From Budorcas taxicolor (taxonomy: Eukaryota; Chordata; Mammalia; Artiodactyla; Bovidae), in contig NC_068924.1 of the NCBI RefSeq assembly GCF_023091745.1, positions 71,140,832 to 71,204,831 of the forward strand: a DNA stretch of 64,000 bases, read 5' to 3'. The notes below the pieces were generated by a model. That model did no database searches. It worked only from the letters and a program-made list of their open reading frames with translations, and was not told the DNA's origin. The first letter of the stretch is position 1, and each line of letters opens with the position of its first letter. The position numbers and the translations under genes were made by a program. This document shows, in pieces, positions 11,684 to 22,829 of this stretch.

Positions 11684-11898
11684 TGAAAGTGATAGTGAAG
11701 TTGCTCAGTCGTGTCCAACTCTTTGCAACCCCATAGACTGTAGCCTACCAGGCTCCTCTGCCCATGGGATTCTCCAGGCAACAGTACTGGAGTGGATTGC
11801 CATTTCCTTCTCCAGGGGATCTTCCCAACCCAGGGTGCAAACCCAGGTCTCCCACATTGTAGACAGAGGCTTTACCATCTGAGCCACTAGGGAAGTTC
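11684..11898 (-). mobile_element. Bov-tA SINE inserted in the L1M 5'UTR
   Basis: Perfect 12-nt direct repeats cagagaactgag (11672-11683 and 11899-11910) flank a complete reverse-oriented Bov-tA ('gttgctcagtcgtgtccaac' to 'gagccactagggaagtt'). The L1 sequence continues on both sides. Confidence 0.95.
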
Positions 11899-12387
11899 CA
11901 GAGAACTGAGGTCAGAGGGCAAATCATTGTCCCCCCAACTGGGGAGACAGATAGGTAGAGACAAAGAATCACAGCTTACCAGAGTAGAACTTTCCACTGG
12001 AACTAGTAACAGGATTGGAAAACTTAAACTGTAAGTGACAAAATGTTTGTGACTCTGTGTGCACAAGGTTGGAAGTTAAAAATCCCAGAAGGGCGCAAAT
12101 TTATGGTGTGCCCCCGTCTTTTATGTGATTTGCCTATTGAAGCCCTATGAGGTCCTGTGCTTCTGGCAGTGGGAAGGGAAAAGCAACCATTTCAAAATAT
12201 GCTCAGAACATTCTTTTTTAACAAGGCTCTTCCTCAAGGGAAAGGAGGGAAGGGAAATACCCAACTCCAGATAGAAATACCTTTCTATCCTTCCTGACTC
12301 ACCTAAGGGGAAAAAAAGGAGAGAAGCTCTTGTGAAGATGACAGCCTAAGGACAGAGCTCACTAAAGGACATACCTAACCACAGAAC

Positions 12388-12920
12388 TCCTTGGAAGAAA
12401 AGCTATGACCAACCTAGACAGCGTATTAAAAAGTAGAGACATTACTTTGCCAACAAAGGTCCGTCTAGTCAAAACTATGGTTTTTCCAGTGATCATGTAT
12501 GGATGTGAGAGTTGGACTATAAAGAAAGCTGAACACCGAAGAATTGATGCTTTTGATCTGTGGTGTTGGAGAAGACTCTGGAGAGTCCCTTGGACTGCAA
12601 GGAGATCCAACCAGTCCTAAAGGAAGTCAGTCCTGAATATTCATTGCAAGGACTGATGCTGAAGCTGAAACTCCAATACTTTGGCCACCTGATGTGAAGA
12701 GCTGACTCATTTGAAAAGACCCTGATGCTGGGAAAGATTGAAGGCGGGAGAAGAAGGGGACGACAGAGGATGAGATGGTTGGATGGCATCACCAACTCAA
12801 TGGACATGGGTTTGGATGGACTCTGGGCGTTGGTGATGGACAGGGAGGCCTGGCGTGCTGCAGTCCATGGGGTTGCAAAGAGTCAGACACGACTGAGCAA
12901 CTGAACTGAACTGAACTATG
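12388..12920 (+). mobile_element. Bov-B LINE, 3' end, inserted in the L1M 5'UTR
   Basis: It starts at 'ccttggaagaaaagctatga' in the C-terminal domain, continues with 'cgtctagtcaaaactatggt' and 'tgtggtgttggagaagactc', and ends 'gactgagcaactgaactgaa'. An open segment at 12405-12620 translates to the family peptide 'VIMYGCESWTIKKAEHRRID'. A short gaact repeat sits at both edges but overlaps the tail, so the duplication is uncertain. Confidence 0.92.
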
Positions 12921-13310
12921 GAACATGTCTCCTAACCTCACACCTTACTGCGACATCAACAGGGCTCCTGAATCAAACAAAGAAATACAGCAGAAAGAAC
13001 TGCACATCTGTTCTCGTTTTACAAAGAAGGTACGAGGAAAACTCAGACACCAGGAGGGACAAAAACAAGGACATCATAGGACACTTTACCTGTGATGACT
13101 ATAGCTACAGCACACAGTGAGCACAGCCTAACTCCTAGCCAGATAAACAAAAGACCTCATGTTAAAGGTGGAGCCACCTCAGTTCTTTGACGCAGTAAAT
13201 ATGCCCACCTCACAACAAAAAATTACAAGTAATACTAAAAGACAAAAATACATTTGAGGAGACAGAGTAGGCATCAAAACCAAACTCAGACATTGTAGAC
13301 AGTTTGGAAT

Positions 13311-13787
13311 TGCCAACTGAAAAAAACAATGCGCTACATATGAGCTGTGATCTAAGTTTTATGTGGGGCAGAATTAGGACTATAACCCATTTTGGAGAGC
13401 TCTAAAAAACTGCTCCAAAGCGGTAGAGAGGAAGGCCAGTATACGGATGATTTTGGTGACGGGAGAGTACATACAATCTAGCACGTGTTTTTTTTTACAA
13501 AAGGCTTCTGCTAGCCTCGTGAGGATTACTGCTAGTCAAGAGGAGCAGACATCACCACGAGAGATTTTAGTGCTTTTCTAGATATGAGGAGATGTAAAAA
13601 ACTGGGCTCATAAAATCATCTTCTGAAAATGTCTAATTTTTGGAAAAATGCCAGTTTTTTTTCCAGAACACAGTCTCATTTCTGCTCTCTACTCTGAACT
13701 TTCAGGGGGTGTTGAAGGTCAGCAGCTGTGGCAGCTCATAATTTAATCCTGTAGAGGTAGATGGCAAGTGCCAAATCATAGGTGACA
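13311..13787. repeat. Candidate solo LTR or other 477-bp insertion in the L1M
   Basis: The L1 motif 'ggaattatcagacc' is split: 'tttggaat' lies left and 'aaattatcagacc' right. The intervening segment starts TGCC and ends GACA, and 4-nt gaat/aaat could be a target duplication. There is no tRNA head, poly-A tail or coding motif. TG...CA ends, length and position fit a solo LTR, but I do not recognise the family. The orientation is unknown. Confidence 0.4.
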
Positions 13788-14240
13788 AAATTATCAGACC
13801 AACAATTTAAAACAACTATGATTAATATGTTAAGGGCTATAATGGGAAAAAGTGAGAAAAGTGCAAGAACAGAGAGGCAATGTAAAGAGAGAAATGGAAC
13901 ATTAGGAAAGAATCAAAATAAAATGCTGTTTTCTTTTTCTTTTATTTGGAAATAAAAATCACTGTATCATAAATGAATACCTTTAATAGGCTTATCAACG
14001 GACTGGAATGGGCACAGTCAAAGAAAGACAAATGACTTTGAACACGTTAATAGAAACTTTCAAACTTAAAACACAAAGGAAAAAAAAAGAATGAAAATGG
14101 TAGAACTGTGCGATAATTACAAAAGGTGTAACATAAGCATAATGGGAATACCAGAAGGAGAAGAAGGAAAGGAACCGATGCAAAGAATTTGAAAAGGTGA
14201 GAGAGAGTGAATGCGTTCTCTTAATTTCTTCCATTCTCTC

Positions 14241-14636
14241 AGGGAAATATGAAGCAAAGTCATCATCTGGGAGTGAGGACAGAAAAGATATAGAGATGTA
14301 AGGAGAAAGTGAGGCAAGCAGGGGAGGGAGGAGAGGAGAAAGAGAGAGACAAGGAGAGAGAGAGAGAGTCTTGCAGAGGAGGTGTCACACATAAATAACC
14401 CAGAATCAAATGGCATTCATGTTGCCAACAAGAAACTAGAACTCTTCAGAGAAATTGTTTACAGCCTGGAGTTTCTAGCCCAGCCAATCAGAAGTCCATC
14501 GTAAGTAAGTAAAGTATCTTTTATGTACTCCTTCTCAGGAACTTTCTAGAATATATGCTCCAGAAAAATGAAGTAGTCCAAGAAAGAGAAAAATATAGGA
14601 TCCAGGAAACAGGAGCTCAGTGATCTGTCGTGACCT
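14241..14636. other. GA-rich stretch and unassigned old sequence
   Basis: A (GA)-rich tract lies at about 14325-14370, next to 'aggaggtgtcacacataaat'. Downstream, 'ctttctagaatatatgctcc' and 'ggatccaggaaacaggagct' look like part of an old interspersed repeat I cannot name. No gene is supported. Confidence 0.45.
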
Positions 14637-14683
14637 AGACCGGGAGGATGGGGAGTAAGGGGTGAGAGGGAGGTCCAAGAGGG

Positions 14684-14727
<44 letters not shown>

Positions 14728-14808
14728 TATAGCTGATTCACCTCATTGTATAGCAGAAACTGATGCAACAGTATAAAGCAGTTATACTCCAATAAAAAAA
14801 TAAAACAC
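14637..14808 (+). mobile_element. L1 3' end (artiodactyl L1) carrying an (AT)n expansion
   Basis: G-rich 'gggagtaaggggtgagaggg' is followed by 'agctgattcacctcattgta', 'tagcagaaactgatgcaaca' and the end 'tatactccaataaaaaaata', which is the usual 3' end of artiodactyl L1. The remainder of the element is absent (5' truncated). Confidence 0.8.
14687..14724. repeat. (AT)19 microsatellite
   Basis: An uninterrupted AT dinucleotide run of 38 nt sits where the L1 3'UTR normally has a short 'gatatatgtatac' motif, so it probably grew from that seed. Length polymorphism is likely. Confidence 0.95.
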
Positions 14809-14944
14809 AACGTCAGGTTCTGATACATGGATTTGCAGATAATAAGAATCTGTGGAGACCGGGAGCCACAAAAAACAACTTGAACAATTTTATCCAGAGA
14901 TTCATGTTCAAAACAAAGTCAGCCTTTGCCATGCTATCCTTCTA

Positions 14945-15060
14945 AAAGGACAGCATAATTAAAAGAACATGGACTTGGAGTCAAATAATACTTAATTCAA
15001 ATCCCAACTCCACCACTTTATAGCTATGTGATCTGAAAGAAATGACATTGACATTTGTGA
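14945..15060 (+). repeat. MIR SINE relic
   Basis: 'acatggacttggagtcaaat', 'ttcaaatcccaactccacca' and 'tttatagctatgtgatctga' follow the order of the MIR consensus (tRNA-like head into the core). It is diverged and incomplete. Confidence 0.75.
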
Positions 15061-15144
15061 GCCTCCGAAAAGGGAGGGGAACCATTTTGAATTAGTATGT
15101 GGATACATACGATATTGCACATATCACAATTGCCAACAGAGTAA

Positions 15145-15265
15145 TAATAGCTATCTTTTTTAGTGCTAACTATGTGCCAGGTATTTTTCTAGGTGCTTTA
15201 TTAATCCTCACAACAACCTTATGTGGTAGGGACTATCATCATATCCGTTTTTACAGAAGAATCTA
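15145..15265 (-). repeat. MIR-type relic, reverse orientation
   Basis: 'actatgtgccaggtattttt' followed by 'ttaatcctcacaacaacctt', 'atgtggtagggactatcatc' and 'tttttacagaagaa' is the complement of the MIR 3' part. It is opposite in orientation to the neighbouring MIR at 14945-15060. Confidence 0.72.
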
Positions 15266-15557
15266 GAAGGGGAGCTGTCCTCCAGAATCAACCCTCATCA
15301 TCCTTGTGTAACATAGAAATATGTAACATATGTATCGGGCATTCATTACATATCTGAGCTTTACCTAGACCCTAGACACAGTCTGGTTTCTACCTCCCCA
15401 GTCTACAAAAAGTCTCACAGAACACTTACCAGCTTTAAAAATTAAACAAAGCTCCAAATAGGATGATAGTTATCTCACTCAGTTCTACCCAGAGGGTTAA
15501 CTTCTTCTTGGCACTTTTTCTATATAAGATTTCTCCTACAATCGCCAGTTTCTCTAG

Positions 15558-15752
15558 TGTGTGCATGCTCAGTCAGGCCTCTTTGAGACCCCGTGGACTG
15601 TAGCTCACCAGCCTCCTCTGTCCATGGGACTTTTCAGGCAAGAATAAGGGAGTGGGTTTTCATTTCCTACCCCAGGGGATCTTCCTGACCCTGGGATCAA
15701 ACTCAAATCTTCTGCATTTCCTGCATTTCAGGCATATTCTTTAACCACTTGA
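15558..15752 (-). mobile_element. Bov-tA SINE, diverged
   Basis: 'tgctcagtcaggcctctttg' through 'ccaggggatcttcctgaccc' to 'attctttaaccacttgac' is a Bov-tA in reverse with several deletions. The head end is damaged: 'ctgcatttcctgcatttcag' shows a small duplication. No clear direct repeats were seen. Confidence 0.85.
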
Positions 15753-15841
15753 CACTGCATTAATAATATGCTTCCAGAGACAAGAGTCCTAAAAAATGTG
15801 TTTATTTGATCTCCCTCCTCAAAGCTTTGGATTTAAGTGGA

Positions 15842-16112
15842 CTGCTGCTGCTGCTGCTGCTGTTGCTGCTAAGTCGCTTCAGTCGTGTCCGACTCTGTGT
15901 GACCCCATAGACGGCAGCCTACCAGGCTCCCCTGTCCCTGGGACTCTCCAGGCAAGAACACTGGAGTGGGTTGCCATTTCCTTCTCCAATGCATGAAAGT
16001 GAAAAGTGAAGGTGAAGTCGTTCAGTCATGCCCAACTCTTAGCGACCCCATGGACTGCAGCCTACCGGACTCCTCTGTCCATGGGATTTTCCAGGCAAGA
16101 GTACCGGACTAC
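15842..16112 (-). mobile_element. Bov-A2 SINE
   Basis: (ctg)n with one ttg interruption is followed by both Bov-A monomers in reverse ('cttcagtcgtgtccgactct' and 'gttcagtcatgcccaactct'). It ends early at 'gcaagagtaccggac', so the outermost 20-30 bp of the head is missing. Confidence 0.92.
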
Positions 16113-16263
16113 TACCTACCAAAATCCTTGTGAATTCAGGTGCTACAGAAGCTAGGAGGCCAAGAAGCGACGTCCCCGCCCACAAGCTATTCACAACCCC
16201 AAGGGAAAACAAACACTGGAACAGTTCGCTAACCTCTGCCGAGGATGAGAAGTATAGGGAAGG

Positions 16264-16381
16264 GAAGTCACTCTGTCGTGTCCGACTCTTAGCGACCCCA
16301 TGGATTGCGGCCTACCAGGCTCCTCCATCCATGGGATTTTCCAGGCAAGAGTACTGGAGTGGGGTGCCATTGCCTTCTCCA
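16264..16381 (-). mobile_element. Bov-A monomer SINE
   Basis: A single Bov-A unit in reverse ('tcgtgtccgactcttagcga' to 'ggtgccattgccttctcc') lacks the second monomer and the (AGC)n tail. It lies 150 bp from the Bov-A2 at 15842-16112 in the same orientation. It could be an independent insertion or a partial copy. Confidence 0.88.
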
Positions 16382-17214
16382 GGATATATTCCTAGACTAA
16401 GTCAAAAGGAAATGCCCTTACAATTCTGATTGCTACTACCAAATTGATCAGTCAGTTTTCAATGCAGCAAACAGAAACCATTCTAGATACTTAAAACAGG
16501 AAGGCACGTGTTACAGGGAATTTGGTGCTTACAAATTCAGTGGAAGGGCTAAGGAGCAAGTTCTGGGAATCCAGGTTGAGTTTCCCAGGATTAATCCCGC
16601 CTTGATACAAAACAAATTCACCAGGGGAGCTACTATCTCTGCGATCGGGAAATGGACAGAGTACTGTAAGAAGAGATAAAGGAAAATAGACGGAAGGTTC
16701 GAAACATAAAGGTTATGGAGACAAGAAACTGGAGGCAGGAAAGAGGGACGGTGGAGCAGAATGTGGGGAAAAGGTCCACAAAAATCCACACGTTGAAACT
16801 GAAATCATCAAAAGTCAACACATAACAATTAAGATCAGCCACCAGGGGGAAAAAACATTGATCCTGAGAAGTGAACTTACTTCTTATCAAATATTATAGC
16901 CCAACTGCTATACCAGATGCTCAGGATGGAAAGCAACTGTCTTTTCCCGTCAGGAAGTTTGCGGATAACGAGGGGACACGAACAAGCACGTCGCAATACA
17001 ATGCAGTGTGTGGCACGGAAGAGGCAAGCAGCGGATGCTCTGGGGCACTTGGGTGGGCACTCAACCCAGGCTTGGGGGGACGGAGAGGTCCTGGGGAGCC
17101 TTCTGGAGAGGGTGCCAGCTTCCCTTACGTCTTGAAGATGTACAGTTGGCCGTTCATGGGGCCTCAGAGAAAGAGTAGGAGGGTGTTCCACTGAAGGGTG
17201 TCCACCAGAGGAAG
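16382..17214. other. No gene; possible old unassigned repeat
   Basis: 'gggaatttggtgcttacaaa' and 'cagtggaagggctaaggagc' near 16517-16556 resemble an old mammalian repeat I cannot name. Open frames on both strands over 16871-17194 (about 105 codons each) have no recognised motif and overlap antiparallel. I do not call a gene. Confidence 0.4.
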
Positions 17215-18399
17215 ATCCTAGTTAGATCTATGTTTTAGAAAACTCACCGGCTGCAGTATGAAGGATGAATCGGAGGCATAAAACAGCGCAGACAGGAGAG
17301 GTTATGAGACCGCCATGGGGACAAGGCATCTGAACTAAGATAGTGTCAGTGGGGATGGAACAAATGGATGTGAGTGGTATTAAAGAATAATAACCAACTC
17401 AGAATCTCTATTTAAATAAACATACTCGCTAACACTGCGCATTAAGTATCTGTTATATGCTGGGCTCTGTTTCGAGTGCTTTCTGGGTGGTAGCGTGTTT
17501 GTCACTTACCGCAACCACACGAAGAGCGGACGGGAACGCTGAAATGTCTGCTGGGGCTCAGTCTGAGGCACTGGATCTCGATTCTAAGTGTATCCCCGCT
17601 ACCCATATCACCAGGGCTGAACTAAATGCGTGCCTGGAAATGCAGAGAGGGGAACTATGCCATATCTCGATACTGCCATGGAGACCTCGTGTCCAGTGAA
17701 GGAAGAAGCCTGGTCAGGCAGCAAGCCCAGCCCTGTCTCCCTCTGGTCAGGTTAAGTGGGGTATGCCGGAGTGAGATGATGAGGCAAAGGAAAGACAGAA
17801 GGTCGGGATGAGGGGAAAGAAGACTGACTGTGATGTGATGCAGAGGGGTCAAGATACGGTCAAACAGAGGCAGAGATCCCCCTGGATCGAACAAGACCAA
17901 ACCTGATGAAGCAAAGACGTGAACCACGTGGGAAGATGGTCCCAAAATGCTGCTGAATAACAACATGTAATTTACAGGGCAGGAGGTGAGGGTGACCCCA
18001 CTTTGGCTAATGGCAGTCATTTCTGAACTATGAATCTATTTTTTTTTTAATTTTTCTTCCTTTTGGTTGTCCTTTTCCTAAATGACAAATGCATTATTTT
18101 GGTGGAGGTAAAATAATCTATACACTGGCTGGAAGTGCGGGAAAGGAAGATTGGAGCAGCTACTGAAGTCAGGGGGGAAAAGGAAGAAAACTGTCCTGGA
18201 GGTGAAGAGCTAACCTTACTGAGGTTGCAAGGAGGACAGTGTAGTTAAAGGATGTGAGATTCAAGAGGGAGGAAAGGGTGAAGACCCAGATGCATGTCAG
18301 AAACAAGAACTGTACCGATTCAGCCATGTGCAGCATGGGAGAGAAATCATGGCAGGGGGCTGTCAAGGATTACAGTATCATCAGGGGAAAGGTAATTTT
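17215..18399. other. Degraded old repeat fragments, no gene
   Basis: 'actcaccggctgcagtatga' (about 17243) and 'ggagaggttatgagaccgcc' (about 17296) fit a piece of the ancient multi-copy repeat in + orientation. The stretch 17700-18030 has no recognised match. No coding region is supported. Confidence 0.4.
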
Positions 18400-19130
18400 T
18401 TTTGTTTTTGTTAAGTCCCTTTTTTAATGGCAGAAAAGCACATAGGGCTTCCCTTTGGCTCAGATGGTAAAGAATTCACTTGCAATGCAGGAGACTCGGG
18501 TTTGATGCCTAGGTCAGGAAGGTCCCCTGGAGAAGGAAATGGCAAAACCACTCCAGTATTCTTGCCTGGGAAATCCATGGACAAAGGAGCCTGGTGGGCT
18601 ACAGCCCATGGGGTCACAAAAGAGTCAAGACATGACTTAGCGAAATTTTTCTAATGGCAAAAAAAATGCATAACACTACTATTTGCTCTCCTAACCATTT
18701 CAAGCATACAATTCAGAGGTATTAAATGTATTTACATTGTTAAGGAACATATTTCTAAAACTTTATCATCTTAAAAGCTAAAGCTCTAAACCTATTAAAT
18801 ACTCATCCCCCTGCCCTTGGCAACCATTTCCTGTTTCTATGATTTTGACTACCATATAGACTTCATGTAAGTGGATTCATATCAGTATGAGTAAAAGAAT
18901 AGCATTTGTCCTTTTGTGACTGGCTTACTTTGTTCATCATAGTGTCCTCAAGGGTCATCCACACTGTAGCAAATGACAAGATTTCCTTCCTTTTAAAGGT
19001 GCTGTAATATTACATCATACATATATACCACATTTTCTCTATCCATTCATCTGTCGATGGACATTTGGGTTACTTCCACCTTTGGGACATTGTAAATAAT
19101 GTTTCCATAGATACTGGTATGCAAATGGAG
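18400..19130 (-). mobile_element. Old L1M 3' end, reverse orientation, split by a Bov-tA
   Basis: 'accatttcaagcatacaatt', 'cccttggcaaccatttcctg', 'ttgtccttttgtgactggct', 'gtcctcaagggtcatccaca' and 'ctatccattcatctgtcgat' appear in the order of the complement of an L1M 3' region. The match stops near 19130. It is heavily mutated and noncoding. Confidence 0.78.
18444..18651 (+). mobile_element. Bov-tA SINE
   Basis: Head 'agggcttccctttggctcag', body 'cctggagaaggaaatggcaa' and end 'gacatgacttagcgaaattt'. Long direct repeats beginning taatggca flank it (18425-18443 and 18652-18671, few mismatches), so both borders are well defined. Confidence 0.94.
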
Positions 19131-21053
19131 ACTGGATTTTTGGTAATGCAAAGAAGGGAAAATTCAAAGTTTGTGATACAAAGAAACTTGTTCTCAAAGG
19201 AGTGGTTGAGTGAGAATCTGGATTCAGATGAAAACAGAACAAGATACCAAAGAGACATGTCTACCTGTCTCTACTCAAAAGACTGAAATTTGTGCATCAA
19301 AATAATAATTCAAAGGCATCATCCTCATCTCCATCATTCAGGCTCAAAATGAAATTGTTTATTGTCTCCTCCAGCCAGTCAGGAGTGATTTTCAAATTTA
19401 TGAAATCTGGAGGGGGCGGGGAGATAATACAAAGGATAATGCCTTTAGTAACAGAACAACTATTAGTATAAGCAGACTTAAAAGTGCTTCAGACAAACCA
19501 TTACTTATGCTTTTTTTTTTAATCGTTACCATCTTTCTAAATTCCATATATATGCGTTATTATACTGTATTGATGTTTTTCTACTCATGCTGAAATTGAC
19601 AATAAAAGACTTAAAAAGGAATCTGTTGGTCTGTGTGCATTAATAACAATTGCATAGGTATTTATTTTAGTTCATTCCTCCAGATCTCTTATTATAAATA
19701 ACCTAAGCCAGTGAAACAGCTGTTTACTTTCTTTTGATGTTCCGCATACACTAGGAGAATGGTATCCGGCCTCCAACAGTGCCTCAAAAGAGGAAATCAA
19801 AGAATTGCTGTAATGAGATGTAAGGAGCTAACTCCTTCATCTGCAGGCTCAGATTTCTCTTGATTCTCCCCCTGACTAATTGCCCAGAGATGAAGAGTTA
19901 ACTTTTTTCTCTCCATCCTCAGCCTCTGCAACTTGCACTTGAGCACATTTGTTGTGTGATAGCTTATTGGGGCCATTTTCTTACAATCGATACCACATGC
20001 CAGGTCTGTCCTGTTAACAGCCACCCAGGAAAGCAGAAGAGGAACAGAGTTTCTAGCAGAGACGCATTAGAGAGTCCAGTTGTGCCGACACGTAATGATC
20101 TTCTCTGCATTACAGCCAGTGTTTTAGGTAATTACAAAGTCACGCGTGAATGCAGCTCTGTCTAGGACTTGACTGAGACGGACATATTCTAAAGCTGTTA
20201 AGGAGTGAAAATTTAAACCCTCTGTGGAAATTATGCTTTGGAGAAGTATCTTGATGGAATAGGATAAGTATTCAGCTTATCAAGTGGAAGAAATCCTCTT
20301 TTACCATCTGCACCAACTTCCACAGACTTCAGTAACGTTTTCGTGAAGTTTCTAATGGCATTTCCAGCGACCAGAGAGCTGCTGTTTTGGGTTATTGGAG
20401 AGATGGGCAAGGTAGACAGAGGAAAAAGGAGTCACAGGAGCAGTTGTTATGAAGGAGACGCCGCAGCAGTAGCATATGACAACTTTGGTGCCCTAATTAG
20501 CAGCAGGCCAGCTCTAGAGGAGATACAATAGCCTCGTACAGAGAACAGGAGGTCAGAGATCAAATGATACACTGGCACAGTCCCTAATGTCACAACAGCT
20601 CAAGAAGCTAAGAACAGAAAGAACACATTTACACCTTCAAGCATGTAATTTTCTCTACTCAAAACACCAACATGACCCTATTAATCCAAATCAAACCAAC
20701 AACTTGTGACATTTTTCTCATTTGAAAGCTTAATATTCAAGCAGGCATCTTAATTTTTGACCCTGAATTTAAAAATTAAGAACTTAACCTTGCAGGGTTC
20801 AAGAATTCTGGGTTCTTTGAGGCAGAAAATGCAAGGCAGGATAGACTGCGATTCATCAGTCACCTCGCTACATCATGAATTCCCCCAGGGTGGCTGACCA
20901 AACCTAATTTCTCCTGCTAGACCCACTGCCAGGAATAAAGGCCTGTGGACTCAGGAATTGCCCCACGTGCTAGTGCTGATTCAGCTCTCCATCTTTTATT
21001 GCTCTTAATTCTATATAATTTTGATCTCTCTTTCAGATAAACACTTAATTCCT
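19131..21053. other. Repeat-poor stretch; possible conserved noncoding sequence
   Basis: About 1.9 kb with no recognised SINE or LINE. The part at about 19880-20480 keeps several CpG sites (acgcattag, cgacacgtaatg, cacgcgtg, acgttttcgtg) and no long low-complexity tract. No open frame has a recognisable domain. Confidence 0.5.
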
Positions 21054-21066
21054 ACTATGTGTTAGA

Positions 21067-21260
21067 GGGCTCCCAGGTGGCTCAGTGGTACAGAATCCAC
21101 CTGCCCATGTAGGAGACGCAGGTCCAATAGCTGGGTCGGGAAGATCACCTGGAGAAGAAAATGGCAACCTACTCCAGTATTTTTGCCTGGAGGGCATGAG
21201 AGCCTAGGGGGTTACAGTCCACGGGGTCCCAAAAAGTCATAAACGGCTGAGCATGCATGC
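21067..21260 (+). mobile_element. Bov-tA SINE
   Basis: 'gggctcccaggtggctcagt' head and 'ctggagaagaaaatggcaac' body, ending 'aaacggctgagcatgcatgc'. Direct repeats actatgtgttaga (21054-21066) and actatgtcttaga (21261-21273) differ at one base. Confidence 0.94.
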
Positions 21261-21273
21261 ACTATGTCTTAGA

Positions 21274-21954
21274 CACTAACTGATTTCTGTAGATAAAATA
21301 AATGCTGTGTTTGTTCAGTCACACATTCTTACTAAGTCTTCCTGGCATGCCTTTGAGACTATGAAGACAAACTTTATAAATCCATTTACATCTCAGTACT
21401 CTAGTGCTGAACTCATTAACCGAATGCCCCTACTAAAGAAAATAACTAGTCATAGACCATACCAATCATGCCATTTGTACAGCAATATCCATAAATATAT
21501 CAAGAAATGATACACTGTTAACTTTTAATTATCCACACTAATGAAGGGGAACAGTGGTGTGGTTAATCCAAAAAAGTTTACAATCCAATAATAATTTCTA
21601 TTAGGATTTGGAATTCATTATGCGACTTTCTTCCCAGAAGATTTGCCTTCTGATTATGTTTTCCATGATAAATATTCAAGTGAGAAACTTAATTTCTATC
21701 TTAGAGGTTTACAATTTGTAAGCTTCAGCCTCCATGCCAGGCTTATAAAACTAAGACAAAATGTCTTTCATTAAAGTTTATGATACTACCACAACTTCAG
21801 ATAATCCCATCCTGAACTTTCCATGAATGATGAGTTATCATGAGGTTCCTAATGTCATGCTTTCCCAAGAAATATATGCACAAGGATTCCACTCATAACT
21901 TTTAAGCTCTTCTCTCATAATTATTTTCCTCTCTCTCATTCTTTTAACTCATCT
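21274..21954. other. No gene or named repeat recognised
   Basis: AT-rich unique-looking sequence. Nothing beyond short random open frames was seen. Confidence 0.5.
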
Positions 21955-22400
21955 TTCTTAGTCTGTTTAGGCTGCTATAACAAAATGCCATGGACTGGGT
22001 AACAATGAACATCTCTATCTCACAGTTCTGAAGGCTGCTGCATCCAGGATCAAGGCACAAGGATGGTGACATTTACTTCGATGAAGGCTGTTTTCCTAGT
22101 TCATAGCTGGTACCATCTAGCTGTCCTCACTTGGTGGAAGCAGCTAGGGATTTCTGTGGGGTCTCTTTCATAAGGCACTAATTCCATTCAAGAGGGCTCC
22201 ACCATCATCTTCAGGGGGTTAGGATTTCAACATATGAAATGGCAACCCCCTCTAGTACTCTTGCCTGGAAAACCCCATGGACAGAGAAGCCTGGTGGGCT
22301 ACAGTCCATAGAGTCACAAAGAGTTGGGTAGAACTGAGCATACATAAATAATTATATGAATTTGGAGAGGACACAAACACTCAGACCACAGACTCATCTT
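21955..22400 (-). repeat. MLT1-type (ERVL-MaLR) LTR relic, split by a Bov-A SINE
   Basis: In reverse, 'tttaggctgctataacaaaa', 'tctcacagttctgaaggctg', 'tcctcacttggtggaagcag', 'tcaagagggctccaccatca' and 'gggttaggatttcaacatat' follow the order of an MLT1A-like LTR, resuming after the SINE with 'atgaatttggagaggacaca'. It is a solo LTR with no coding sequence. The central portion is shortened. Confidence 0.82.
22239..22353 (+). mobile_element. Bov-A-type SINE fragment inside the MLT1 LTR
   Basis: 'aaccccctctagtactcttg' to 'cacaaagagttgggtagaac' is one Bov-A unit lacking its first bases. The flanks share atatgaa (22232-22238 and 22354-22360), and the LTR sequence is continuous across it. Confidence 0.88.
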
Positions 22401-22829
22401 GTTTAACTGTGTATTACTCATCCACATATTGGTTCAAACCTTTGAGTTCCTTTATTAGTCAATCATCCCTGTAACAATACTGAGTGACAAACTACCTCGA
22501 AGCCCAACAACTTAAAGCAACAGCACTTATTTCTTGCACACAGATCCTCAACTTAGCTGAAGTCAGATCAAGCTCTAGACCTTGTTCAATTCTGCTCCTT
22601 GCGTGCCCACAGTGGCCCCCAGTTCAGCCAGCAGCTCCAGTGGAGCACAAGAGCACAGGAAGACAAGACAAGCACCCAGGCCCACTGAAAACCTCTGTTT
22701 ACATCATGTCTGCTCACACTCCACTGGCTAAGGAAGTCACACTGCCAAGTTCAAAGTCAACGAGGCAAAAAAACTGTATAACACCCCCCTACTCCAGAAG
22801 GAAAGAGTGAAGGCAAATTTATGCTCAAA
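22401..22829. repeat. Unassigned old repeat relic
   Basis: 'gacaaactacctcgaagccc' with 'acaacttaaagcaacagcac' and 'ccactggctaaggaagtcac' resemble a known class of old mammalian DNA or LTR repeat that starts 'caaactaccccaaaa'. I cannot name the family. No gene is supported. Confidence 0.4.

Larger units (their letters stand above)
11285..14240 (+). mobile_element. Old L1M LINE: 5'UTR and start of ORF1, with three younger insertions
   Basis: The order of motifs fits an L1M 5'UTR leading to ORF1: 'tggttgccagtccagcaggt' (about 11566), 'aatcacagcttaccagagta' (about 11967), 'aacaaggctcttcctcaagg' (about 12220), 'ttaaaggtggagccacctca' (about 13163), then the ORF1 part 'aacaactatgattaatatgt' (about 13812) and 'aaaggtgtaacataagcata' (about 14122). 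It is interrupted by a Bov-tA, a Bov-B fragment and a 477-bp segment. Reading frames are broken. Assignment is from remembered family patterns. Confidence 0.72.

Noticed and set aside
16871..17194. Antiparallel open frames of about 105 codons
   Set aside because: No recognised motif. Overlapping frames on both strands are expected by chance in G+C-richer sequence.
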